DNA from: Leadbetterella lacustris
GTDB taxonomy: Bacteria > Bacteroidota > Bacteroidia > Cytophagales > Spirosomataceae
Direction: 5' to 3'
Length of the DNA stretch: 64,000 nt
Assembly (NCBI GenBank): GCA_965234335.1
Contig: OZ248428.1
Span: 98,887-162,886, forward strand
The notes below the pieces were generated by a model that made no database searches, was not told the origin of the DNA, and worked only from the letters and a program-made list of their open reading frames with translations. A program made the position numbers and the translations under genes. This document shows, piece by piece, positions 17,831 to 25,889 of the stretch. Every line of letters begins with the position of its first letter. Within the stretch, counting starts at the first letter, position 1.

Positions 17831-17838
17831 CAAATATA
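17831..17838 (-). promoter_or_regulatory. -7 element upstream of the DUF2683-like pair
   Basis: The minus strand reads TATATTTG (TAnnTTTG), 30 nt before the ATG. No clear -33. Confidence 0.4.
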
Positions 17839-17910
17839 TTGAATTAGAAATGAAAACGAAATGGGTTATCTAAATTCAAGGCTTAAAATAATTGAATTCC
17901 CATTAAAACT

Positions 17911-17941
17911 AAAAAAAACACTCCCTGAACCTCAGGAAGTG
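17911..17941 (-). terminator. Terminator of the YceI gene
   Basis: On the minus strand CACTTCCTGAGG pairs with the TCAGGGAGTG arm (one G-T pair) and is followed by eight T, 56 bp past the stop. Confidence 0.7.
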
Positions 17942-17996
17942 CCTTCTCAATATTTCACCAAATTCGTAAATCAATAATCTACAATCGTAAGTCAAA

Positions 17997-18512
17997 TCAT
18001 CCTTGCTTAGTCAACTGCACGTTCAATATCAATTTCACGTCGTCGCTTACTACTACGCCACCTGCCTCGGTTACTGCCGACCAAGTCAAACCGAAATCTT
18101 TACGGTTGATTTTACCCGAGATTTCGAATCCAGCTTTGGTTTGTCCGTAGAAATCAGTCATTAAGCCACCAAATTCAGCGTCAAGTTCTACTTCTTTAGT
18201 TACGTCTTTGATAGTCAAGTTTCCTTTCAAGGTGTTGTTTGAGTAAGATGTTGAAACAAAACTCAAAGTTGGGAACGCTTCAGCGTCAAAAAATTCACCT
18301 GACTTCAAATGTCCGTCACGTTGCTCGTTTCCGGTTGAAATAGAACCGATTTGTGCCGAAAAGCTGATTTGAGCGTTTTCAAACGAGTCGTCACTTGAGG
18401 TTTCTGCTGTTGCGTCATATGCTTTGAAGTCACCCGTAACAGTGCTGATCATTAAATGTTTTACTTTGAATTGCACTCCTGAGTGCAAGGGGTCGATTTT
18501 CCAGATTGCCAT
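17997..18512 (-). CDS. YceI family lipid-binding-like protein
   Basis: Taking the ATG at 18510-18512 (MAIWKIDPLHSGVQFKVKHL), the 171-residue protein has the YceI pattern: IDP-HS-V-F-VKHLMIS-V-G-F near the N-terminus, SFENAQISFSAQIGSISTGN, then RDGHLKSGEFFDAEAFPTLS and the KDFGLTW motif. YceI proteins form lipocalin-like barrels that bind polyisoprenoid or fatty chains, and many are periplasmic. This copy lacks a signal peptide, suggesting a cytoplasmic form as seen in many Bacteroidota. It stands alone with its own terminator. Confidence 0.9.
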   Translation of the reverse strand: MAIWKIDPLHSGVQFKVKHLMISTVTGDFKAYDATAETSSDDSFENAQISFSAQIGSISTGNEQRDGHLKSGEFFDAEAFPTLSFVSTSYSNNTLKGNLTIKDVTKEVELDAEFGGLMTDFYGQTKAGFEISGKINRKDFGLTWSAVTEAGGVVVSDDVKLILNVQLTKQG

Positions 18513-18688
18513 CGTATTAATTATTTTTAATGTTATTACAAAATATGTATATACATAAATAACTATTGATAATATAGTTTGGTTCAAATATCAACGGTTT
18601 TTTTTATGGTTTTCAACTGAATACTTCCTATCTTCGAATCATTAAAAATTAATTCCAATTTATTATCAAGTTTTTCGTTTTTCACGAT

Positions 18689-19465
18689 ATGCTACATTTC
18701 ACAAAATTTGAACTTTCTCAAGAGGCCGACTGGGTCACTTTCGTTCATGGAGCGGGAGGGAGCAGTGCTATTTGGTATAAACAACTCAAGCATTTTAAGG
18801 AGCACTTCAATGTTTTACTTATAGATTTGCGTGGCCACGGAAAATCAAAAAAAGTAGATTATAAGTTTTTAACGAAATATACCTTTAAAAGTATAAGTTC
18901 GGAAGTAGTAGATGTCCTTGATTATTTAAAGATAACATCAAGCCACTTTGTGGGTATCTCGCTGGGCACCATCATTATTAGGGAGATAAGCGAGCATTTT
19001 CCGGCAAAAGTAAAAAGTATGGTTTTGGCAGGTGCTGTTATGCAGCTCGACTTGAAAGGCCAAATTTTGATGAGATTGGGAGTTTTGTTGAAGTCTGTCT
19101 TGCCTTATCTTATTCTTTACCGGATTTTTGCTTTTATCATTTTGCCCAAAAAGAGCCACAAGGAGTCACGTAATCTTTTTATCAACGAAGCCAAAAAACT
19201 TTATCAGAAAGAATTTCAGAGATGGTTTACTTTGGTGTCGGAGGTTAACCCACTTCTTCGTTTTTTCAGAATCAAGGATACAGGAATTTCTACTTTGTAC
19301 ATAATGGGTTCTGAAGATCACATGTTCTTGCCTTCCATCCGCAAACTCGTGACAAATCATAAGTCTGCGGTTCTTAAAGTAATAGAACAAAGTGGGCATG
19401 TTGTAAACATCGATCAACCCACTGTGTTCAATCAAGAAACCACAAAATTTCTTCAGTCAAGATGA
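18689..19465 (+). CDS. Alpha/beta hydrolase
   Basis: The 258-residue protein has the alpha/beta-hydrolase core: VTFVHGAGGSSAIWYKQL (oxyanion HG), a DLRGHGKS turn, the nucleophile elbow GISLG (Ser near residue 95), MGSEDHMFLPS with the acid, and SGHVVNID with the catalytic His near residue 240. The substrate is not identifiable. Its 3' end overlaps the convergent MutS-like gene by 13 nt. It has no operon partner. Confidence 0.9.
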   Translation: MLHFTKFELSQEADWVTFVHGAGGSSAIWYKQLKHFKEHFNVLLIDLRGHGKSKKVDYKFLTKYTFKSISSEVVDVLDYLKITSSHFVGISLGTIIIREISEHFPAKVKSMVLAGAVMQLDLKGQILMRLGVLLKSVLPYLILYRIFAFIILPKKSHKESRNLFINEAKKLYQKEFQRWFTLVSEVNPLLRFFRIKDTGISTLYIMGSEDHMFLPSIRKLVTNHKSAVLKVIEQSGHVVNIDQPTVFNQETTKFLQSR

Positions 19466-21288
19466 GTTTGATACTTTTCCTGGTGATTCATTTTTAATCC
19501 AATGGCTTCAAGCAAAAGCGAAGCATTGAAACTTTTGCAAACGCCCTCTTTTATCAAATAATCAAAAATAAGCTCCCCATGGTCCGTAGAGTATTCAAAA
19601 TAGAAGTTTTTGACCTTATCGGTATATTTTGCTGAAATTTCCGATAGTCGCAAATCATGCGTGGCAAGTAGTGCTATGGCGTTTTCTTTGACGAGTTTTT
19701 CAAATAATGCCATAGAGCCTTTCAGCTTGTCTTCAGAGTTGGTTCCTCTTAGCATTTCGTCTATCAAAAAGATATGTAATTTGCCGTTTTTCAAGGCTTG
19801 TAGCACCAATTTTATCCGTTCAATTTCGGCTTTGAATGTTGAAGCGTTTTCGTAAATAGAATCCGTGATTCTCATATAACAAATCGGTTCCATGCCGAGT
19901 CTTAAATTTAGCTTTTTTGCAAAAACTGGAGCTCCCATATTGGCCAAAATTAAATTCATGCCGATGGTTCTCAGAAAAGTACTTTTGCCCGACATGTTAC
20001 TTCCAGTGATGAGGTTTACTTGGTTGTGCTTAGTCAGCTCAAAATCATTACAAATCGTTTGGTGCACTTTTATCAAGGGATGCCCGATTTGTTTTGCGGC
20101 TATAAATGCATCATTTTCTTCATGAAAACTCGGGAGGCACCAAGTTGGATTATTAAACTGTAAGGTGCCTAAACTGGAGTAATATTCGAGAGTAGCTATT
20201 CCCTTAAAAATTTCCTTGAAGAAATTGGGGTTTTTGGCAAGCCAGTGGCCCATTTTTAAAGTTTCTATGGGTTCAAAAGGCCTGGCACTTGTTAAAAATA
20301 GCGAGGCAATCATGTTTTTACGCATCTCCAAACGCTTCACAATTAAAGAAAAATCTTCAATTGGGTTTTTAGATTTCAAGTCAGCTCTTGGGAAATCTTT
20401 TAACGCTTCTTGCAAAATTTTAGATGTAAATTCCTCATTGGCAATTAGTTCAGCGGCCTTTGAGAAACTCTGCAAAGCCCGGCCAGTAACCGATAATTGT
20501 TCGAGATAGGGTTCTGTGATTTTTTTATTAAGGCCATTTAGATAAAAATGGAAAAGTATCAAACCTCCAATTCCGAAACCAATGCCTTCAAATTTTATAA
20601 AATAAAAGCCCACAAACAAAGCTATCCAAACCAGAGGAACGATTTTGCCATAAAATTTTAAGAAAGTACCAAATGCCAATTTCGGTGGCATTGCAATTTT
20701 GGATATTTGATGAGAAGAATCAGCTTGTGTAGGAGGAATATGAACCAAAGAAGCTAAGAACTTCAGTCGCCAGTTTGTTTTTTCTTTTAATTCGGCTGTG
20801 GCTTCTTGTTTTTTCTGCAAAACCTCTCTTTCGGATTCTATTTCCAGCATGTTTTTTGCCAATAATTCTAGTCCCCATCTTGTTTTTGCACGATTTAGAA
20901 GCTGAAAGAGTGAGTTCTGACCAAATAAATCTAAATCTGCCGAAAAAATGTGATGTGCATTTAAAAAATCGCTGCCATCGCTATAAATTGAGTTCGGTTC
21001 GTTATTTAATATCCCAATTTCATTTTTTAATAAGCTCTGTTGATTGTCATTTTGGTGTAAATCTTCTTCGGTACTTTCATGATATTTAACCAAATAATAA
21101 AAGCCACCTAAAAACAAGACTAGTACGAAGGCACCCAAATAGAGATTAAATGAAAATGCTTTTATCAAACAAAGCAAGCCTACTATCAGAAAAACGAGAC
21201 GATAAGTGGAAGTCTTATTATAGTTTTTCTGCAATACTTCTCTATTTTCTAGAAGCGACTCTTGTTGTGTTTCGTAAAACTGTATCAT
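19453..21288 (-). CDS. MutS-family ATPase with N-terminal membrane segments
   Basis: Starting at ATG 21286-21288 (MIQFYETQQESLLENREVLQ), the protein is about 611 residues. Two hydrophobic hairpins occur near residues 30-68 and 205-245, unlike canonical MutS. The C-terminal 200 residues are the MutS ATPase: Walker A TGSNMSGKSTFLRTIGMN (about 427-440), the ASTFKAEIERI signature, Walker B HIFLIDEMLRGTNSEDK and the switch His in ATHDLRLSEIS. The mismatch-reading domain I with Phe-x-Glu is absent. Such membrane-anchored MutS-like proteins occur in Bacteroidota, but their job is unknown and it should not be taken as the mismatch repair MutS. It is divergent from recG. Confidence 0.8.
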   Translation of the reverse strand: MIQFYETQQESLLENREVLQKNYNKTSTYRLVFLIVGLLCLIKAFSFNLYLGAFVLVLFLGGFYYLVKYHESTEEDLHQNDNQQSLLKNEIGILNNEPNSIYSDGSDFLNAHHIFSADLDLFGQNSLFQLLNRAKTRWGLELLAKNMLEIESEREVLQKKQEATAELKEKTNWRLKFLASLVHIPPTQADSSHQISKIAMPPKLAFGTFLKFYGKIVPLVWIALFVGFYFIKFEGIGFGIGGLILFHFYLNGLNKKITEPYLEQLSVTGRALQSFSKAAELIANEEFTSKILQEALKDFPRADLKSKNPIEDFSLIVKRLEMRKNMIASLFLTSARPFEPIETLKMGHWLAKNPNFFKEIFKGIATLEYYSSLGTLQFNNPTWCLPSFHEENDAFIAAKQIGHPLIKVHQTICNDFELTKHNQVNLITGSNMSGKSTFLRTIGMNLILANMGAPVFAKKLNLRLGMEPICYMRITDSIYENASTFKAEIERIKLVLQALKNGKLHIFLIDEMLRGTNSEDKLKGSMALFEKLVKENAIALLATHDLRLSEISAKYTDKVKNFYFEYSTDHGELIFDYLIKEGVCKSFNASLLLEAIGLKMNHQEKYQTHLD

Positions 21289-21309
21289 TGTATAATCTGG
21301 TTGAAAAGG

Positions 21310-21358
21310 CAAAAATAATTCAGAATTAATCAAATAACGGTTCAAATGCCTATTTTTG
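21310..21358. promoter_or_regulatory. Divergent -7 elements for the MutS-like gene and recG
   Basis: The minus strand carries TATTTTTG at 21310-21317 (22 nt before the MutS-like ATG) and the plus strand carries TATTTTTG at 21351-21358, only 4 nt before the recG ATG. The second position implies a very short or absent recG leader. Confidence 0.45.
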
Positions 21359-21362
21359 TTCC

Positions 21363-23459
21363 ATGTCTTCTTTTTTTGAAACCAAAATAGAATCCCTACG
21401 TGGCGTTGGCCCACAAAAGGCCGAGTGGCTCAATAAAGAGCTGGGCATTTTTACTTTCGCCGACTTGCTCGAGTATTATCCCTTTAGACACGAAGATCGC
21501 ACGCAGTTTCACCGAATAGCCGATATAAGTGAAGACATGTTTGCGGCTCAAATTGTTGGAAGAATAGCCTCTATTGAACTGATTGGCAGCGGTGTGGGTA
21601 AACAGCGTTTGGTGGCAACTTTCAGAGATTCTACGAGCCACATGGAGTTGGTTTGGTTTCAAAGTATCACGTATTTTCAGAAATATCTCAAGCTCAATGC
21701 CGAGTACGTGGTCTATGGCAAACCGGTTTGGTTCGGTGGCAATTACTCCATAACCCATCCAGAAATAGAGCTTCTTACGCCAAATAATTCTAAAAAAGGG
21801 TATTTTCAGGCTATATATTCGCTTACAGAAAAACTAAGAAAGCGATATATTGAGAGTAAATTGATTAGTATTTGGGTCAAAAACCTTTTGGATATTGCCG
21901 ATTCATACATCAACGAAACCATTCCTGAAACTTTACTTACAAAATATAGATTGGTTGCTAAGAAACATGCCTTAAGATGGTTGCATGTGCCAAAATCTCA
22001 GGCAGAACTACACCAAGCTCAGAGAAGGCTAAAATTTGAGGAACTCTTTTATAATCAGCTTAGACTTATAAAGTTGAGTTTGGTTCGGAAAAACGAATAT
22101 GCCGGTCAAGTTTTCCAGAAAACGACATTAATTTCAGAATTTTATAATAAGCATCTGCCTTTTGATCTAACTGGAGCTCAAAAACGGGTTATTAAAGAAA
22201 TATTTGCCGACTTGAAATCAGCCAAACAGATGAATCGGCTGATTCAGGGAGACGTGGGAAGTGGCAAAACCATTGTGGCGTTTATTTCGATGCTTATGGC
22301 CATTGATAGCGGTGCACAGGCTTGTATGATGGCTCCAACGGAGATTTTGGCTCAGCAACATTACGCCAATTTGAAAAAATACGGCGATTTGTTGGGAGTA
22401 AGAATTGAAATATTGACAGGTTCCTCCAAGAAAAAGGAGCGGGCGGTTATCCATGAGGCTTTACTTAGTGGGGAGTTAAAAATATTGGTAGGCACACACG
22501 CACTTCTAGAAGACATTGTGCAGTTTAAGAACCTTGGTCTTTGTGTTATTGACGAACAGCACAGGTTTGGAGTGGCTCAAAGGGCTAAACTTTGGGAGAA
22601 AAACAAAAATTTCTATCCGCACATGATGGTCATGACGGCTACGCCCATTCCAAGAACTTTAGCCATGACGCTTTTTGGAGACTTGGATCATTCTGAAATA
22701 GATGAAATGCCGCCAGGCCGAAAACCAATCATTACGGTGCACCGTTACTACGCCAACAGGCTCAAGGTCTTTGAGTTTATGCGTGACGAACTTAAAAAAG
22801 GTCGACAGATTTATATGGTCTTTCCGCTTATTGAAGAATCAGAAAAGCTGGATTTAAAAAATCTGCATGATGGTTACGAATCCATAGAAAGGGCGTTTCC
22901 GGGTGTTCCGCTGAGTATTGTTCATGGTAAAATGAAACCCAAGGACAAGGAATTTGAAATGCAACGTTTCAAAAAAGGCGAAACCAAAATTATGGTGGCC
23001 ACTACCGTGATAGAGGTGGGTGTGGACGTGCCCAATGCCAGTGTTATGGTGATAGAAAGTGCTCAGCGGTTTGGGTTATCGCAATTACATCAGCTGCGTG
23101 GCCGTGTGGGTAGGGGAGGCGATCAGTCGTTTTGTATACTGATGACCGACTATAAACTATCTAAAGACACCCAAAAGCGTCTGCAAACGATGGTGCAAAC
23201 CGAAAACGGATTTGTGATTTCGCAGGTGGATCTTGAACTTCGTGGGCCTGGGGACATGGGCGGAACGCAACAAAGCGGCCTTGTAGACCTCAAAATAGCC
23301 AACCTAGCCAAAGACGAAGGAATACTAAAAATAGCCCGTGAAGAGGCATTTAAGATACTCAAAAGTGACCCTGACCTGGAAATGGCGGACCATTTGCCCA
23401 TTAAACTTCATATCGACAAAATCAAGAACAAAGAATTGAGCTGGAACAGGATTAGTTGA
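21363..23459 (+). CDS. recG: ATP-dependent DNA helicase RecG
   Basis: The 698-residue helicase has an N-terminal wedge/OB domain (SLRGVGPQKAEWLNKELGIF, then VVGRIAS-type strand) and a superfamily 2 motor: Walker A IQGDVGSGKTIVA near residue 294, the DEQH box VIDEQHRFGVAQR, ATPIPRTLAMTLFGD, and motif VI QLRGRVGRGGDQS. RecG reverses stalled replication forks and branch-migrates Holliday junctions. Full length with no lesion. Its last bases overlap the end of the convergent HEPN remnant by 8 nt. Confidence 0.97.
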   Translation: MSSFFETKIESLRGVGPQKAEWLNKELGIFTFADLLEYYPFRHEDRTQFHRIADISEDMFAAQIVGRIASIELIGSGVGKQRLVATFRDSTSHMELVWFQSITYFQKYLKLNAEYVVYGKPVWFGGNYSITHPEIELLTPNNSKKGYFQAIYSLTEKLRKRYIESKLISIWVKNLLDIADSYINETIPETLLTKYRLVAKKHALRWLHVPKSQAELHQAQRRLKFEELFYNQLRLIKLSLVRKNEYAGQVFQKTTLISEFYNKHLPFDLTGAQKRVIKEIFADLKSAKQMNRLIQGDVGSGKTIVAFISMLMAIDSGAQACMMAPTEILAQQHYANLKKYGDLLGVRIEILTGSSKKKERAVIHEALLSGELKILVGTHALLEDIVQFKNLGLCVIDEQHRFGVAQRAKLWEKNKNFYPHMMVMTATPIPRTLAMTLFGDLDHSEIDEMPPGRKPIITVHRYYANRLKVFEFMRDELKKGRQIYMVFPLIEESEKLDLKNLHDGYESIERAFPGVPLSIVHGKMKPKDKEFEMQRFKKGETKIMVATTVIEVGVDVPNASVMVIESAQRFGLSQLHQLRGRVGRGGDQSFCILMTDYKLSKDTQKRLQTMVQTENGFVISQVDLELRGPGDMGGTQQSGLVDLKIANLAKDEGILKIAREEAFKILKSDPDLEMADHLPIKLHIDKIKNKELSWNRIS

Positions 23460-23839
23460 GCGGGTATTTTTTTAAATATTCAATTAATAAGTCTACAAAA
23501 TTATGAGCAATTTTTACAGCCAATTCGGCTTCTTCGTCATTTACTTCATACTCAAAATCATAGTCTATACTTTGCCTCATTTCCAAAATTAGGCTGAAAA
23601 GTTTTCCGTTTCTATACTAAAAAAGCAGTTTTTACGAATATTTCTTTAAATTTTGAAATCGCTCCGGAATGAGTTTTGGTAAAGATTTCCTTTAAAGATA
23701 AAAAAGAGGATATGGCGTAGTAAACGGAATAATAAGCCCTATTAACTGATGCAAAGTTCAATTCATTTTTGATGATTATATCCGTATCCGACAAACAATC
23801 AACAGCTCTTTCTAAGGCTAATTTAGACTTCTTTTTCAT
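23452..23839 (-). pseudogene. HEPN-domain toxin-like gene, frameshifted
   Basis: The first frame (ATG 23837-23839) reads KLALERAVDCLSDTDIIIKN and then FASVNRAYYSVYYAISSFLS, a HEPN N-terminal helix pair, up to FKEIFVKTAFLV and a stop at 23612-23614. The remaining HEPN helices appear in another frame as YRNGKLFSLILEMRQSIDY and VNDEEAELAVKIAHNFVDLL, ending with TAA at 23452-23454. A 1-nt gain or 2-nt loss near 23612-23620 explains the break. HEPN proteins paired with MNT nucleotidyltransferases are RNase toxins or substrate-binding partners. The catalytic R-x4-6-H is not visible in the readable parts. Confidence 0.75.
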
Positions 23840-24148
23840 ATTTTTAAGTAATTTCGTCTTATTTCACTTAAAAAAGGCATGTCAGAGTTTTTGAAATTTT
23901 CAGTAGAGGTAAATTTGATTGAAAATAGTTTGTCGTATTTCAGGTCGTATTCAATTAATGTATTTCCAAGAAACTGCCAATATTCCGTTTTTCTCTTTTT
24001 TTAAAACCACCAGCAAATCAATGTCAGACTCTGTCGATTCTTCGCCACGAGCAAAAGAACCAAATAGTATCAAGTCTTGAAAGTTTTTACCCAAGATCTC
24101 TTTTATTGCTTTTTTGAAAGAAGAAAGTATTGGCTTTAGATCAGTCAT
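23836..24148 (-). pseudogene. MNT nucleotidyltransferase (HEPN partner), frameshifted
   Basis: The frame from ATG 24146-24148 (MTDLKPILSSFKKAIKEILG) contains the minimal nucleotidyltransferase motif LILFGSFARGEESTESDIDL and breaks after VVLKKEKN. The next frame continues EYWQFLGNTLIEYDLKYDKL and ends in LSEIRRNYLKI with TGA at 23836-23838, overlapping the HEPN ATG (ATGA). The lesion is one extra A in the A5 run near 23993-23997 (coding strand GAG-A5-C). Repaired, the protein is about 103 residues. MNT proteins act as antitoxins by AMPylating HEPN toxins. Confidence 0.8.
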
Positions 24149-24282
24149 TTATTTGTTTTTTCAAGATAAAAATACACATTTGAATTACTTTTTTATGACA
24201 AATTTTTATTTGTTACAAAGGATTTAGTTCAGTTTATGGCAAAATTTCTATATTTACAGACAAAAAATATTCAACCCAATAA

Positions 24283-25656
24283 ATGAAAAATTTCAATATC
24301 AATCGCCGGCATTTCCTTAAAGGTGCTGCTGCAACCTTGGCTTTGAGCCATTTTGGTGCTAATGCAATGGACATGCTGAATCCCAACAAAACCTATCGAG
24401 TTGCCTTAATTGGTACGGGTTGGTATGGCAAAAGTGACCTTTTTCGGCTTATCCAAGTGGCTTCCGTGGATGTTGTGGCTCTTTGTGACGTTGATAAAAA
24501 TATGCTCAATGCGGCCGCTGACTTGGTTTCTAAAAGACAAAGTTCTGGCAAGCGACCAAAACTCTATGGCGATTATCGTAAGCTTCTGAAAGAAAACGAG
24601 CTAGACATTGTTCTTATCGGTACACCCGACCATTGGCACTCACTAATGATGATTGACGCAGTGAAGGCGGGTGCTAATGTGTATGTACAAAAGCCTATCA
24701 GTGTGGACGTAATGGAAGGCGAGGCTATGGTAGCCGCAGCCAGAAAATACAATAAAGTGGTGCAGGTAGGTACTCAGCGTAAAAGCACGCCACACTTGAT
24801 AGACGCCAAAAAGAATATCATTGACACCGGAATGTTGGGCAAAATAAAGCATGTAGAAATGTGCTGCTATTATTCAATGCGAAACAATGCCAATCCACCA
24901 TTAGAGTCTGTTCCTGACTTTTTAGACTATGAAATGTGGACGGGGCCAGCTCCCATGCGACCTTACGACGGCATCCCACATATACGTTGGTGGAGAGCAT
25001 TTATGGAGTATGGCAATGGTATCACGGGCGATATGTGCGTACACATGTACGACACCGCCAGATGGATGTTGGGCTTGGGTTGGCCCAAAAAAATAAGTGC
25101 GGTTGGGGGAATCTACATGAACAAAGAAGCCAAATCTAACATTGCGGATACCCAAACTGCCATTTTTGAGCATGATGAGTTAAATTGTGTTTGGATCCAC
25201 CGCTCGTGGGGAACACCCCCTGATCCTGATTATCCATGGGCATTGTTTATTTATGGCGAAAAAGGGACATTGAAGGCATCAACGATGCGATATGATTTTA
25301 TTCCGAATGGAAATAGCAATGGAGAAAAAATCCATAAAGATGTGGTTTTTGAAAAAGAAAAATATCCCGAGGATTTAACCGAGGAAAGAATTGAGCTTAA
25401 TGCTGCTCCTGCGACGAGGTTGCACATGCTGGATTTTCTGGCCGCGATTGAAAACAAAACTAAACCTGTGGCAGATATCGAGGAAGGTCACATTTCTACC
25501 GCTTGTTGTATTTTGGCAAATATTTCAATGGATCTTGGTCGTCCTGTAGTATACGATCCCATAAAGAAGATTGTGGTTGGCGACAAAGAAGCCACTGCAA
25601 AGTTGACAAGGAAATACCGCCGCCCGTGGGTTCATCCTAATTATAAGAATGTATAG
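24283..25656 (+). CDS. Tat-exported Gfo/Idh/MocA-family oxidoreductase
   Basis: The 457-residue protein begins with a twin-arginine signal (NRRHFLKGAAATLALSHFGA). Next comes an NAD(P)-binding Rossmann fold (YRVALIGTGWYGKSDLFRLI) and the family motif around NVYVQKPISVDVMEGEAMV, where EKP is usual and QKP appears here. A C-terminal alpha/beta domain has GDMCVHMYDTARWMLGLGWP. These enzymes oxidise or reduce sugars and related polyols. Exported versions in Bacteroidota often act on glycans or glycosides in the periplasm. It stands alone, followed by three hairpin repeats. The exact substrate is unknown. Confidence 0.88.
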   Translation: MKNFNINRRHFLKGAAATLALSHFGANAMDMLNPNKTYRVALIGTGWYGKSDLFRLIQVASVDVVALCDVDKNMLNAAADLVSKRQSSGKRPKLYGDYRKLLKENELDIVLIGTPDHWHSLMMIDAVKAGANVYVQKPISVDVMEGEAMVAAARKYNKVVQVGTQRKSTPHLIDAKKNIIDTGMLGKIKHVEMCCYYSMRNNANPPLESVPDFLDYEMWTGPAPMRPYDGIPHIRWWRAFMEYGNGITGDMCVHMYDTARWMLGLGWPKKISAVGGIYMNKEAKSNIADTQTAIFEHDELNCVWIHRSWGTPPDPDYPWALFIYGEKGTLKASTMRYDFIPNGNSNGEKIHKDVVFEKEKYPEDLTEERIELNAAPATRLHMLDFLAAIENKTKPVADIEEGHISTACCILANISMDLGRPVVYDPIKKIVVGDKEATAKLTRKYRRPWVHPNYKNV

Positions 25657-25680
25657 TGTTTAATATTAAAATCAAAATAC

Positions 25681-25830
25681 ACAGTTGACAACTTTTAGAA
25701 AGTTGTTAACTGTAGGTAAAAAGAGGATAATAATATTAGACAGTTGACAACTTTTGGAAAGTTGTCAACTGTAGACAAAAAAATTGACAGCATTAGACAG
25801 TTGACAACTTTTAGAAAGTTGTCAACTGTA
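25681..25830. repeat. Three-copy cluster of the ACAGTTGACAACTTT hairpin (REP-like)
   Basis: Hairpin copies lie at 25681-25714, 25740-25773 and 25797-25830, with spacings of 59 and 57 nt. Arms are ACAGTTGACAACTTT and AAAGTTGTCAACTGT with a 3-nt loop; copy 1 has one arm change (GTTGTTAAC) and copy 2 a TGG loop. Spacers differ from those of the 37.5-kb array (here they end in ATTAG), so this is a dispersed copy of the same hairpin family and not a fragment of that array. It sits between the convergent oxidoreductase and PpiD genes. Confidence 0.9.
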
Positions 25831-25832
25831 GC

Positions 25833-25868
25833 AAAAAAAAACCTTCGATTCATATCGAAGGTTTTTTT
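25833..25868. terminator. Bidirectional terminator between oxidoreductase and PpiD genes
   Basis: AACCTTCGAT and ATCGAAGGTT form a 10-bp stem around TCAT, with an A-run on the left and seven T on the right, so it can serve both converging genes. Confidence 0.85.
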
Positions 25869-25889
25869 ATAAATATTGATTTAAGATTT

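Noticed and set aside
25681..25830. Hairpins as ordinary transcription terminators
   Set aside because: They lack T-tracts, and a separate canonical terminator lies right next to them at 25833-25868.
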